Below are positions 1 through 10,125 of a stretch of 13,394 nt of DNA, one piece after another. A program made the translations under genes and the position numbers. Below the pieces are notes generated by a model. That model saw nothing but the letters and a program-made list of their open reading frames with translations. It was not told the origin of the DNA and ran no database searches. Numbering within the stretch: the first letter of the stretch is position 1; each line of letters begins with the position of its first letter. Origin of the DNA: Sporothrix humicola (taxonomy: Eukaryota > Ascomycota > Sordariomycetes > Ophiostomatales > Ophiostomataceae); contig WNYE01000190.1 in assembly GCA_021396245.1 (NCBI GenBank), positions 1-13,394 of the forward strand. Reading direction: 5' to 3'.

Positions 1-90
1 CTAACCCTAACCCTAACCCTAACCCTAACCCTAACCCTAACCCTAACCCTAACCCTAACCTAACCCTAACCCTAACCTAACCTAACCTAA
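1..90. repeat. Telomere repeat array (CCCTAA/TTAGGG)
   Basis: About 14 head-to-tail copies of CCCTAA start at base 1. Shorter CCTAA variants appear after about base 58, and the array decays into CCTAAAACC near base 90. The C-rich strand reads 5' to 3' into the window, so the chromosome end lies to the left. TTAGGG repeats are typical of filamentous fungi and many other eukaryotes. The degenerate inner edge is the normal junction with subtelomeric DNA. Confidence 0.97.
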
Positions 91-842
91 AACCTTATTA
101 CGTCTTAATACCCTAGTTACATCCTAGCGCTTTGCAAAGAGTTAAAAAAAGAAAACTTAATAGACGGCGCGCCGCAGACGCTATACTTTAGGCGCGATTA
201 AAAGGAAAACTTAGTGGGTGGCGCGCCGTAGACGTTATACTTCAAGCACGATTAAAAGGAAAACTTAGTGGGCGGCGCGCCGCATAAACGTTATACTTCG
301 GGCGCGATTAAAAAGAAAACCTTATTACGTCTTAATACCTTAGCTGTATCCTAGCGCCCTGCAAAGAGTTAAAAAAAGAAAACTTAGTGGGCGGCGCGCC
401 GTAAACGTTATATTTTAAACGCGATTAAAAGGAAAACTTAGTGGGCGTCGCGCCGTAAACGTTATACTTCGGGTACGATTAAAAGGAAAACTTTATTATG
501 TCTTAATACCCTAGTTATATCCTAGCACCTTATAAAAAGTTAAAAAAGAAAAACTTAGTAGGCGGCGCACCGCAAACGTTATACTTCAGGCGCGATTAAA
601 AGAAAAACCCTACTACGTCTTAATACCCTAACTACAACCTAACACCTTATAATAAGTTGAAAAAGAAAAACTTAATATACGGCGCACCATAGACGTTATA
701 CTTCGGGCGCGATTAAAAGGAAAGCTTTGCTGCGTCTTGATACCTTGGCTGCAACCTGGCGCCTTGTAATGAGCTAAAAGAGGAAAACTTAATATACGGC
801 ACGCCACACAAACGCTATACTTCGGGCGCGATCAAAAGGAAA
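91..842. repeat. Composite subtelomeric array of two modules
   Basis: Two modules are interleaved here. Module A (about 53-55 bp) begins AAAACTTAGTGGGCGG, contains the 8-base palindrome GGCGCGCC (for example 166-173) and ends with CGCGATTAAAAGG. Copies start near 152, 207, 260, 379, 432, 549, 665 and 782. Module B (about 62 bp) is a CTTATTACGTCTTAATACC-type block. Its copies lie near 91-150, 316, 487, 602 and 719. The order runs roughly B-AAA-B-AA-B-A-B-A-B-A. Copies differ mainly by C/T and G/A transitions. The module B copy at 719 keeps most C and G bases and may be closest to the ancestral form. No coding capacity is visible. Confidence 0.9.
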
Positions 843-1190
843 ACAAAATAAAATAAGAAATGTGAGGGTTCTATGAGTGATGAGTGAAAACGAGTAAGGG
901 TATAAGAAAAAGAGTGATTAATGAGACGTGTATAATATGAAAATGAGACGCGAGTACTCCGTAAGGTGAATAAAGTTAAGTCGTAAGTCGCCACTGTATG
1001 TAAAGAGAAGACGTCGTAATGTAAGGTGCCTTAATAGGCCAGGCCTCCCAACTAGAGGAAGTGTCGTTACGTTTTCGAAAATTAAAAGGTTATGCTCGAT
1101 TTAACTTTGTACCTTGTTGCGTTTTGATGCCTTAGATGTATTTTGGCGCTTTGTTTCGTGTAGAAAGAGGATTTGTTTAAATTTTGGCTT
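843..1190. other. Intergenic subtelomeric sequence with a relic module B
   Basis: Purine-rich sequence with loose ATGAGTG-type repetition near 872-890 and no convincing reading frame. Around 1110-1170 (TTGTTGCGTTTTGATGCC onward) it matches module B of the preceding array. Here C is replaced by T across the copy, as if this copy was mutated on one strand. I see nothing else in the stretch. Confidence 0.6.
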
Positions 1191-1192
1191 AG

Positions 1193-2020
1193 GATGGGTT
1201 GCGCGGCTTACCATGTACCCTCCTTGGGCTGGCGTTCTCCTTATGCGGGGGCGCCGTATAACACAAGCCTCTTTACGTCATAGCGCTTAGCGCGCCGGCT
1301 TTTAGCGACTGCTGCCCCGTATTGCGGGGCGGCGGGAGTTAACGGTTAAGGCGTCGATCGTTGTGGCTTACCCCGCGGCCTTTAGCGTTCGAAAAGCGTG
1401 TGGGTTATTTAAGAGGGTTTTTACCAATATAAGTCGTAGTCGTGGAAATCTTAGCTATTATTATTACGGAAGGTTAGAGGCCGGCGCCGTAAGGTGGCCG
1501 CCTGTACGGCTCCTCTTACGGAAGGTACGTAGGGACTATAAGAAGAGAAAAAAAATCTAAGTTTAAGATGGGCTACGCGGCTTACCATATACTTTCCTTG
1601 GGCTGGCGCTAACCCTACGCGGGGGCGCCGTATAGCATAAACCTCTTTACGTTATAACGCTTAGCGCGCCGGCTTTTGGCGACTATTACCCCGTATTACG
1701 GGGCGGCGGGAGTTAACGGTTAAGGCGTCGATCGCTGTGGCTTGCCCCACGGCCCTTAACGCTCGAAAAGCGTGTGGGCTACTCGAAGGGGTTCTTACTA
1801 ATATAAGTTGTGGTCGCGGAAATCTTAGTTATTATTTTTGCGGAAGGTTGGAGGCCGGTGTCGTAAGGTGGCCGCTTGCACGGCTCCTCTTGCGGAAGGT
1901 GCGCAAGGACTGTAAGAAGAGAAAAAAAAAATCTAAGTTTAGGACAGGCTACGCGGTTTACCGCGCACTCTCCTTAGGTTGGCGTCTTCCCTTGCGGAGG
2001 CGCCGCACAATAAACAAACG
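1193..2020. repeat. 374-376 bp tandem repeat, two copies plus a partial third
   Basis: Unit 1 is 1193-1566 and unit 2 is 1567-1942. A truncated third copy runs from 1943 to about 2020. Each unit opens with GATGGGYTRCGCGG or a variant and contains GCGCCGGCTTTT and a CCCCGTATT.CGGGGCGG element able to fold back on itself. It ends in a purine tract with an A-run before ATCTAAG. The copies differ mostly by transitions. A + strand frame is open in both copies (1363-1560 and 1737-2033) and gives related peptides rich in Arg, Lys and Leu. It begins at GTG, not ATG, has no recognisable domain and extends across the repeat boundary. I treat it as a by-product of the repeat, with low confidence that it is a gene. 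Confidence 0.88.
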
Positions 2021-2684
2021 TCTTATATTTTAAATCGACTGTCGTCGTGCCCTGTTATGTAGCCTCTAACGTAGAGAACATTATTCTCGGTCAAGGCAGG
2101 AGTATTACGGCAGTTACCCCCCCCCGTCCGTGTAGCGCTCTTTAATGACTCTATTAGCGGGATACCGCTCGGCGTTGGAGACTTCGGCTATTAACTAGCT
2201 ACGCGATGGGCTCTTGTTTACAAGAGCAACAGGAGACCCCGTACTTAAAGAGAACGCTACAAAGCTATAACTTTGGGCTACGGACTTTTATACGAAGATT
2301 ACCCCGCACGGCGCGCCTTAGCCTCGGCCGGGCTTGTTGCGCGGGGTCTTAGTGGCCCCTACTCGCAAAGTACCTTAGCCAACTTAACAATTTCTTTACA
2401 GGTTACTTTCAAGCGGCCCGCGGCCGCCGTTACCGCCGTAAAGCGTTACGGCGCGACGATAGTTTTTTGGTTAATTCTTTTAGTTAAAGAAAACTAATCA
2501 GTATAATTAAGCTTATCGGAGTAAGTTTAGTATTATTTTCGAGCAAGTAAAGACTCGATTTTGGCATTAACGAAGAGGTTCTTGCACCTTCCCCCGGGGG
2601 GATCTCTTTACGATGTGCTGGAGACGGGTTTTCGATAGTGAGCTTCGGTTGGCCGACATTGTATCTTTTAGTTGGAGGGTTTTA
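2021..2684. other. Unassigned subtelomeric sequence
   Basis: No gene or long repeat is recognised. Visible details are a run of nine C at 2117-2125 and a perfect inverted repeat at 2210-2227 with 8-base arms and a two-base loop. A 74-codon open stretch at 2273-2497 on the + strand lacks an ATG start and any recognisable domain. GC content is higher than in the flanking AT-rich parts, so this stretch is less affected by mutation. Confidence 0.5.
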
Positions 2685-3545
2685 CGCTTTATACCTTTTG
2701 ATAATTTACCACTTAGATAACCGTGGTAAACGTGGTAATTTTGGATTTAGTACGTGTTGGAAATGATGTATTTATTAGATTATATACTAATATTATCATG
2801 GCTGGCCTTTGCACTGTAAGAGGACAACATACCGCAAGGTATTGGTCGCCGGTTAGAAATCCGCAGAGGGGGCCCGACGAGTAACTGGGACTAGAATATG
2901 ACTTGAGCTTATTATGTTTACTATAAGCGGGGTTTTTGCGCTTATTATAAGTTTGGCATCTCGAGGTGGGCTATTGTAAAAGGTAGTCCTTAGACTGTAA
3001 GGTGTTAGTAAACCGGTAAGAGTTAAGGTAATGTGGTAGAACTGATTATGTAACAGTGGGCTTATTGAAGAATGATTTGTACTTGGCCTTAACTGGTATT
3101 CGCAGCCGTCGTTGACAAAGAATCCTTCGAGACCTATTTATGAGGTGGTGCGCGGTATCAAGGGTTATAATCGTTGACGTCGTGGACGAAGAAACCTTCG
3201 GGGATTATTTATAAAGGGCGGTAGTCGTTGTCGACGAGGAAACCTTCGGGGAGTATTCATAAGACGGCGTACGATTCGTAAGTTTAAATTATTTTCTTTA
3301 AGCTGAAAATAAGTTAAGTTTTATAAATTATAAGGGACATTTAAGGGCATTAGTATTTAGTACTTAAAGGTGAAATTCTTAGATATACTAAAGACTACCT
3401 ACTGCGAAAGCATTTGCCAAGGATGTTTTTAGTAATTGATAAAAGATAGTGTACTTAATAATTGCTCGTTGGTTAAGACTTACGTTTTACTTTACTCAAG
3501 GGGGAAGTTTAGCCGGTATAGTAACCTAAGTAATACTATAGAACG
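2685..3545 (+). pseudogene. Partial, RIP-mutated nuclear 18S rRNA gene
   Basis: Several conserved blocks of eukaryotic small-subunit rRNA occur in the right order on the + strand. Near 2695-2735 is TTAGATAACCGTGGTAA, followed at 2765-2785 by GATGTATTTATTAGAT, both from the 5' domain. Near 3001-3020 is a mutated form of the 530-loop core (GGTGTTAGTAAACCGGTAA in place of the normal C-rich sequence). At about 3330-3450 is the best match: GTGAAATTCTTAGAT, then ACTACTGCGAAAGCATTTGC and CAAGGATGTTTTT. Near 3498-3530 is a trace of the ACTCAA..GGGGAA segment that normally lies over 100 bases further on. Differences are mostly CA to TA or TG to TA. The copy is too short and too altered to make functional rRNA, and no ITS, 5.8S or 28S is recognised. 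The 3330-3450 block is certain; the outer limits and the 530-loop match are less sure. Confidence 0.78.
3107..3275. repeat. Short tandem repeat inside the 18S relic
   Basis: Three imperfect copies of a segment of about 45 bp share a GACGAGGAAACCTTCGGGGA-like core. The CCTTCG element falls at 3124, 3195 and 3243, so spacing is uneven (71 and 48 bp). The array sits between the 530-loop-like and 900-region-like blocks, where the variable V4 region of 18S would lie. It could be a local expansion of V4 or an insertion. Confidence 0.6.
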
Positions 3546-3582
3546 ACGATATCCTTAAATCTTTTTATATTTTAGATATCGT
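3546..3582. repeat. Inverted repeat after the 18S relic
   Basis: ACGATATC at 3546-3553 is the reverse complement of GATATCGT at 3575-3582, with an AT-rich 21-base loop. It marks the boundary between the 18S-like sequence and the 235 bp satellite. No T-run or other sign of a terminator follows, so its role is unknown. Confidence 0.4.
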
Positions 3583-3599
3583 TGTAAGGAAAACCTTAC

Positions 3600-4495
3600 A
3601 TAAGGATTTTTTACAGTAAGAAGTCGAGGACGAGCTTTTTTGGCGGCTCTTTTTAATAAAGGCGTATTTATACGCCTTAAGCTAAAACCCCTTCTATACT
3701 ATAACAACATCGGCGCAGGTGTCGAAGACAAACTTTATTAGCAACTTTCCTTTAATTAAATAAACGCTTTATGTACCTTAAGCTAAAACCCGAGGACAAG
3801 CTTTATTAGTAGTTCTCTCCTTAACAAAAGGGCACACTTGTACGCCTTAAGCCAAAACCTTAAGACGAGCTTTTTTAACGGCTCTCCTTAACAGGGGCGT
3901 ACTTGTGTACCCTGAGCCAAAACTCCTTCTATGCTATAATAACATCGGCGTAAGTGTCGAGGACAAGCTCTATTGGCGGCTCTCCTTCAGTTAAATAGGC
4001 GCCCTGTACGCCTTAAGCTAAAACCCAAGGACAAACTTTATTAGTGGCTCTCTCCTTAACAAAAGGACACACTTGTACGCCTTAAGCCAAAACCTTAAGA
4101 CGAGCTCTTTTAACGGTTCTCTTTGATAGAGGCGCACTTGTACGCCTTAAGCTAAAACCCCTTCTGTATTATGGCAACATCGGCGTAAGTGTCGAGGATA
4201 AGCTTTATTAGCGGCTCTCCTTTAGTGAAATGGGCGCCTTGTACGCCTTAAGCTAAAACCCGAAGACAAGCTTTATTAGTGGCTCTTTCCTTAATAAAGG
4301 GGTATACTTATACGCCTTAAACTAAAACCTTAAGACGAGTTTTTTTGGCGGCTCTCCTTGACAGGGGCACACTTGTGCGCCTTAAGCCAAAACCCCTTCT
4401 ATACTATAGCAACATCGGCGCAAGTGTCGAGGACGAGCTTTTTTAGCGGCTTTATCCTTCAATGTAATAAGTGCACCACGTGCGCCTTAAGCCGG
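3600..4495. repeat. 235 bp higher-order satellite
   Basis: The landmark CCTTCTATACTATAACAACAT recurs with CTTCT at 3691, 3926, 4161 and 4396, a spacing of exactly 235 bp each time. Each 235 bp block is built from three related subunits of about 67-102 bp. Each subunit has a GACRAGCTTTATT..GGCTCTCC half and an ACTTGTACGCCTTAAGC half ending in AAAACC. The first and last blocks are incomplete. Copies differ mainly by transitions. The length is not a multiple of three, and no long frame is open. The nested structure resembles the spacer subrepeats or satellites found next to fungal rDNA and telomeres. Confidence 0.9.
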
Positions 4496-5245
4496 AGTTC
4501 TTAGTATAAATTTAGTTAACGTTACCGCCTGTATATGGTCACGAGCACTTACATTTCGAACTAGTGTTTAGCTTGTAAGCTTTTATAATATATTAAATAA
4601 ATCTAAACTAAGATTTACGCTATAGTAATATATACGTAAATGACGAGGATAAGCCACCTTGGCAGGTTTTTTTATTCGTATTATAAGTATAATCTTATGT
4701 TTAACTAACGCTACACCTTTAATCGTCGACAGTAAAAAAAGTCGTTACTTTAAAATTATAAACGGTTAAAGTTAAAGCAAAAAGAAAAAACGGACAAACA
4801 TACAAACGTATATTACTTAACCGTAGCCGCTTCTTATTTTTATAGTAAACCTTATAAACTATACCCTTTAATTTACGTTACTTCGGCGGATGCCATCCAA
4901 GTCTATAACAAGTAATGGGTCCTCCGCTAAAAAACATTAAGCTTAATTTTTTATCAACTAACCTTACGAAAGACGAGTTTGTTAACGGCTTTCCTTTTAT
5001 TCTTTAAGGTACCCTTGTACTTTTAACCAGCAAAACTTTAATGTTTAAGTACGTTAACGTAAGGTGGAAGTGTCTTTGTGTATTTAATATTTTTTTTTAA
5101 TATATAGTTATTTAGAGTTCGGTTTATTTTTTATATTTTTTCTTTTTGTATTTTAATAACTTTTTATATATAATTATTTATTATTTAAGCTCGGCTTTAC
5201 TAACGGCGATCTTAAAAAACGCCCTTCGGCCACGGGGTAACTAAG
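4496..5245. other. AT-rich sequence with degenerate satellite relics
   Basis: No gene is recognised. Isolated fragments resemble the 235 bp satellite: GACGAGGATAAGCC near 4640 and GACGAGTTTGTTAACGGC near 4971, the latter followed by ACCCTTGTACTTTTAACC. The rest is AT-rich with TA-dense runs around 5080-5190, as expected of old, heavily mutated repeats. Confidence 0.5.
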
Positions 5246-5347
5246 CAGTAAGAAAACCTTAAGTGCGTTTATGTTTAGGCAGTAAGAAAGTTTTATAACG
5301 AACTATGTCTAAGCCGTAAGGAAGCCTTGTTTGTCTCTGTGACTAAG
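5246..5347. repeat. 34 bp tandem repeat, three copies
   Basis: Copies begin at 5246, 5280 and 5314. Each starts CAGTAAGRAARCCTT or similar and ends near YTAAGC. Divergence is high but the 34 bp spacing is exact. No coding sequence is seen in it. It lies just beyond the 3' end of the large dead gene, and 5348-5495 between them is featureless AT-rich sequence. Confidence 0.65.
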
Positions 5348-5530
5348 CTTATCCTAGGCGGGGGCCGAGATAAGTCTCCCGTACCTAATCTTTTATGTAA
5401 TAGATTAACTACACGCACATCTATTAACTTGTTTTATAGGAGAATAATGTTGTTTTTTTCCAGTAATATATATAAATAAAAGTATCTACGTAAGTTTATG
5501 TCTTTTTATCCTTCGAGTTTTGTTTTGTCT

Positions 5531-6016
5531 TCGCCTACTTTAAACGTCGTTTGCGCTTTTCTTCCCTTTGTTGTATTCGTCTTTTTACCTCCCCCGCGTT
5601 TATTTGTTCTTTTAAAAATTGACCAAACATCTTTGTAAATGTTTTTTTAGTCTTCGTTTTTTTTCGTATATTGGCCGCTATAAAACTAGCTGGCTAGGCC
5701 GTTGTAGGTTGGGCCGATGTTGGTCGAATAGGTAGGTCGGCCGTTGTAAGAGGATTGGTGGGTTGGCTTGTTTTCGCCTACTTTAAACGTCGTTTGCGCT
5801 TTTTTTCCTTTTGTTGTATTCGTTTTTTTACTTCCCCCGCGTTTACTTGTTTTTTTAAAAACTGACTAAATATCTCTACAAATGTCTTCTTAGTCTTCGT
5901 CTTTTTTCGTATATTGGCCGCCATAGAATTAGCTGGTTAAGCCGTTGCAAGCTGGGCCGATGTTAGTCGAATAAATAAGTCGGCCGCTATAAAAGGATTG
6001 GCGGGCTAGGCTAATG
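5531..6016 (-). repeat. 243 bp tandem repeat encoding the gene's C-terminal 81-residue repeats
   Basis: Two copies, 5531-5773 and 5774-6016, lie exactly 243 bp (81 codons) apart, so the frame of the large dead gene passes through both. Each encodes a Pro/Ala/Thr segment (ADL.IR.TSAQ) followed by a highly basic one (AANIRKKTKTKKTF, then NAGEVK.RIQQ and KRKRRLK). A shortened extra copy of the Pro/Ala part precedes them on the - strand, up to about 6060. Differences between copies are nearly all transitions in both directions, as RIP of a duplication would leave. The basic clusters would suit nuclear localisation or nucleic-acid contact; that is inference. Confidence 0.88.
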
Positions 6017-9000
6017 TAAGTCGAATAAAGAGGTCGGTTACTGTAAAGGGACGAGTAAGCCGGGTAAGTATAGAAAGACTTATATTTAGCCTATTTATAT
6101 CTTTCTTCACCCTTTTTATTACTATCTCCGTCTTTGTAAACCGTTATAACGTTAGTGGTAAGTCTAAAGTTAAAAATTAACCTAGTCTCCACCACTCGAT
6201 AAGCCCGTCCGTAACTTAGTTTATTAGCAGCGCCTCCAGCTCTTTACAACAGTCTTAGAACCACTTTTCGATATATTCGGTCGCCCAACAAACAACAACT
6301 AACTCGGAGAATTAAACCGGCTACCTTTTTTCGACATATCCTTTAGCGTTTAAGGCACCGCGCGCCTAAGCTTTCTCTTTCCGTTTATCGATAAACCATA
6401 CCGCGGACTTCCCGTACTTACTTTTCGACCGTTCTAAGAATATCTTCTTCCGTACTAGTAAAAGCGTCGTGGTGCGCGGGTTATGTTTCCGAAAGTTTAG
6501 TAATATAGCTAAGTCGAATTTATAACTAAACCCTATAGTGCAATACATTTAGTGGTCAAAGCCGTACGCCGAGCCCGTAACTCCTAACAGTTGTATAACC
6601 CAGTTTATTAAAGACGTAAAGTAACCAGTTATAAAAGGCCGACCGTACTTTACGTCTTCGTTATATTCGTATTGTTTAAACGATAATATATTTCTTTTAA
6701 CGGGAAAGCGTTTAATATTATTATACTAGCTAAGCCGTCTATACGTAATACGTGTACCTTTGTACTCGACTTTATTAACGAACTTGTGTGTAAAAGATAG
6801 TAACGTTAAAATCCAATGTGTTATTATTACAACAAAGTACAAGTTAAATATGAAAATACGCTAACCCTCCACACCGTCAACTTTCCTAACTTCTTCACGA
6901 TAAAGCCGCATCAAAACTCTGTACGGCTTATCGTTCCACCTAAACCTTTTTTGCTCCTCGGTAGTACAATAACCAGTAATTCGCTCGTCCAAAAACAAGT
7001 ACCGTACAAGTTCAAAGGTATTATTAAACTTAAGTCTTCGGCCTACTAACAAATTAAGGATACCGTCTACGAAAAGCTTATAAAACTCTACCCAGTAAAA
7101 CGGTGGCAGATTACTGCGCCTATACTTCTCGGCCGCCTTTAGGGTTAAACACGGTTTTTTAACGTGGTTATTATACATTACTTACTATACGTTAAGGTTA
7201 TATTAGCGGATAACTAGTATAATACATAACGTAATAAACTAAAAAATAACACCGGTTTGGCTTTTTTTGACTTGCTTTGTTTGTGCTAAGCGCTACACGA
7301 GATACAGGACACGGCGGGTGGACTCTAAGCTCTTCACACCGTACTTCTTTTTAAAAAAACCCACACCAAACCACAAATATTCTTTTACCGTAAACGTTTG
7401 CACGAGCTTCTCGTCGATGTAGAGGCTAGGCCAGTGTAACTTCCCTAACTTCTACCACGCAATACCGCAGCCCTATGCTATCTCCCATATACTAAGTCCC
7501 TCGGATAACCGCGTTATTTATTGGTCGTGGGTAATCTTTTAGTTAACGTCGTATATCGGCCCGGTACCGGCGTTCGCGGTGAGCTTTACCTTGCGAGCAT
7601 CGCGGGTAATTTCTTCCAGTGTGTCGAGATACTTATCGTCATCGTCGCTGTCAAGGGTGTATTCTAACCCACTTAAGTCGTTATCCTCTTCTTCGTCTCC
7701 CCACTTTTCCTTATCTTCTTCGTTCTCTCTCCACTGGCCAATTTCGTTCTTTTCCTCGTTCCCTCCCTTTTCCCCGTCGTTTTCCCCGTCCTCTTCGTCG
7801 TCACTATCCCAGTCGTCCATCGTCGTTAAGTTTCGTTAACCTACCCCCTACACCGTCTTTTACCCCGCCTCAGCCCGTCTTATAACGGTACCCTCTCCCC
7901 GGTATCTTTGTTCTTTTAACAACGCCCTAGTTTTCTTGTTGTACCACTCGCTTCTAAATAAAATTTAGTTAAGGTTAGGCAACGAAGAGCAGTACACATG
8001 CCGTAACATTTTAACGGCAACGTAAATAAGCGTAATGTTTTCGACAAGGAGATTTTTGTTTACCGTTACCAGTGTCTATTCGAGTAAAAAATACGCTTTG
8101 TTAAGTTACCACTTTATATATTAGAAAACGACCCCAGAATCGAAAGAAAACTATGGTACTGTAGTTTGGCTCTCCGAGAATAGAAGCTTAGGCCCGGTTT
8201 GGCCGCTGCTCGTAGTAAACTACGTAATAGTAATGTTATTATATAACTTTAACGTAACGCGGTATTCTTGCTGTACGCCAAAATTCCGCGGTAATTCTTT
8301 AGTAAAAATTGTGTTTGCCTGCTTTTTTCCTTTGATGTACGCTTTTTTTGTAACATTAAGCGGGTTAAAACGAAGCCCTGTACTGTTTTGGAGCCCCTTA
8401 AAGTAGTCGTTGTTAAGTGCTAACGCCTCGAGGTTCGTCGACTGGAACAAGTAATGTTTTTGTGTATTAAACGGAGCCTTAACGACGTTGTACATCTGGC
8501 TATACCATAAACTAACCTGTACATTTAGCCCGTTGCGAGAAGGAGTGATTATTATGTTAGTAATATCTCGTATATTTACTTAAAGGTATATTATGACTTT
8601 TGGTAGGAAGGTGTATATTGTGCTAGCGGGGTTGTTGTTGACAACGGGTTGCTCGTGCGTTAAGTGGTGTTTGTTGCGACGTTGTTGTGTTGTTGATGTT
8701 TGTGGCGGGTGGGTGGTGCTCGGGGTGGTTAAGTGGGCCCTGATCCACTTTATATACTTTTATACCTTAAACTTTAAACAATAACGTCGAAAAAAGAAAC
8801 TTTACTTATCGCCTTAGTCGTTATAGCGCCCATAGTTGTATTTTTTTGTAATGTCGATAAAAAACCGGCTTTGGTTTAACTCTTGCGTGTTAAATTAGTA
8901 GTTGAGTTAACTAATAAACTTACTGTTTATTTTTTCAAAAGTACCGTTAACCGCTGCTAACGACCCGCCGTACTCGGGCTTTTTAGTGGAGTATTTAGTA

Positions 9001-10125
9001 TTTTTGGCAGTGAAATAAAAAACAAAATCTCGTAGTATATTAAGCTCCCCGTTCTCGTTAAACCTCGGATTATTTAATAAAGTACGTATATGTTTTGTAA
9101 GGCGTGTACAATACTCGGATTATATTACTCGTGTAATGACTTGTTGTAGCCTTTCCCGCACGTCCTCTTTTTTTTTACCCTTTACCTTTACGCTATTGTC
9201 TGCCATTGCTTTTTCGTACGTTATAGGCTGGTATTGTAGATAAGTGTCGTCTTTGTAAACGATGACTCCAGACTTGGTTGGTATAGAGATTATGTAAACC
9301 TCGCCGATCGTGTAATACAAAAGGCGGAACTAACGGCGATAAAATTTAGGAGAGACGTATATTTATCGTTGTTTTTTTCGTAGGCCGGTCGTTGTCTTTT
9401 TAACGTTAATAGGCAAGGCGTATATACGAAGAAAAAACATATACATAACCATGTTATCTTATCCTTTTATTCTGCCAAGCGGGATATGGGGGACGTGGTA
9501 AACGGGTGTAAGCCGTAGTCGCGTTGTCTCGTCGTCGTTGCTATGATTTAACGGGGTTAGGATATCGATAAACAAATAGTTGTTCGCCGTCAAGTTGTAT
9601 TACGGGTAGTCTTTGATAAAGACGTGAAGCATACGCTTTATAAACTTAAGATTTTCAGAAAAACCGATCACACTATCGATATTAAAAAACGTAAAAAAAG
9701 GAATATCTGTCGTGTTTTTCAACTTGTTTTTAAGATAAAGTTTTGTAAGGGTAAACGAGGGAGTAAATGTTTCTTCGAACGGTAACTGATACCGGTTAGT
9801 GTTAACGGGTAAATCATTAAACCCGGGTTAATGGATGATGTCTAGTATCGGTGGTAGCTTTTTTTATTAATTATCAGTATTTAAAGAACAATTACAAACG
9901 ACGTTTTATAATATTTTAATAATATCTTCTATAAAATGATAACAGTCGTGGTTTAACGGGCTAAAATGGTGGTTTTTACGGTGGTCTTTTACGAGCTTAT
10001 TGTGGGTATAAAGTGAATAACTAATAATGCCTTGTATTTTAAAAATAATAAACTTGGTTAACGATATTCGTCGTACCTTTTACGCACTGATTGAGAACTA
10101 ATCCAAGTTAGACGAGTTTAACGAG

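Noticed and set aside
1603..1615. An internal telomere-like CTAACCCTA word
   Set aside because: A single occurrence within the 374 bp unit; too short to be an interstitial telomere.
2273..2497. A 74-codon + strand open frame
   Set aside because: No ATG start, no recognised domain and no repeat or conservation to support it.
6816..7049. A 77-codon + strand open frame
   Set aside because: It overlaps antisense a long well-formed segment of the large - strand gene (6861-7178) and shows no domain.
7579..7885. Two + strand Ser- and Pro/Arg-rich open frames
   Set aside because: They are complements of the acidic segment of the - strand gene; the GAA/GAC/GAT-rich strand is the coding one.
8593..8784. 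A 63-codon + strand frame with a hydrophobic, Cys-containing start resembling a secreted peptide
   Set aside because: It lies antisense within the large - strand frame, whose phase is continuous here. Its valine, leucine and cysteine content comes from the complement of a Thr/Pro/His-rich stretch.
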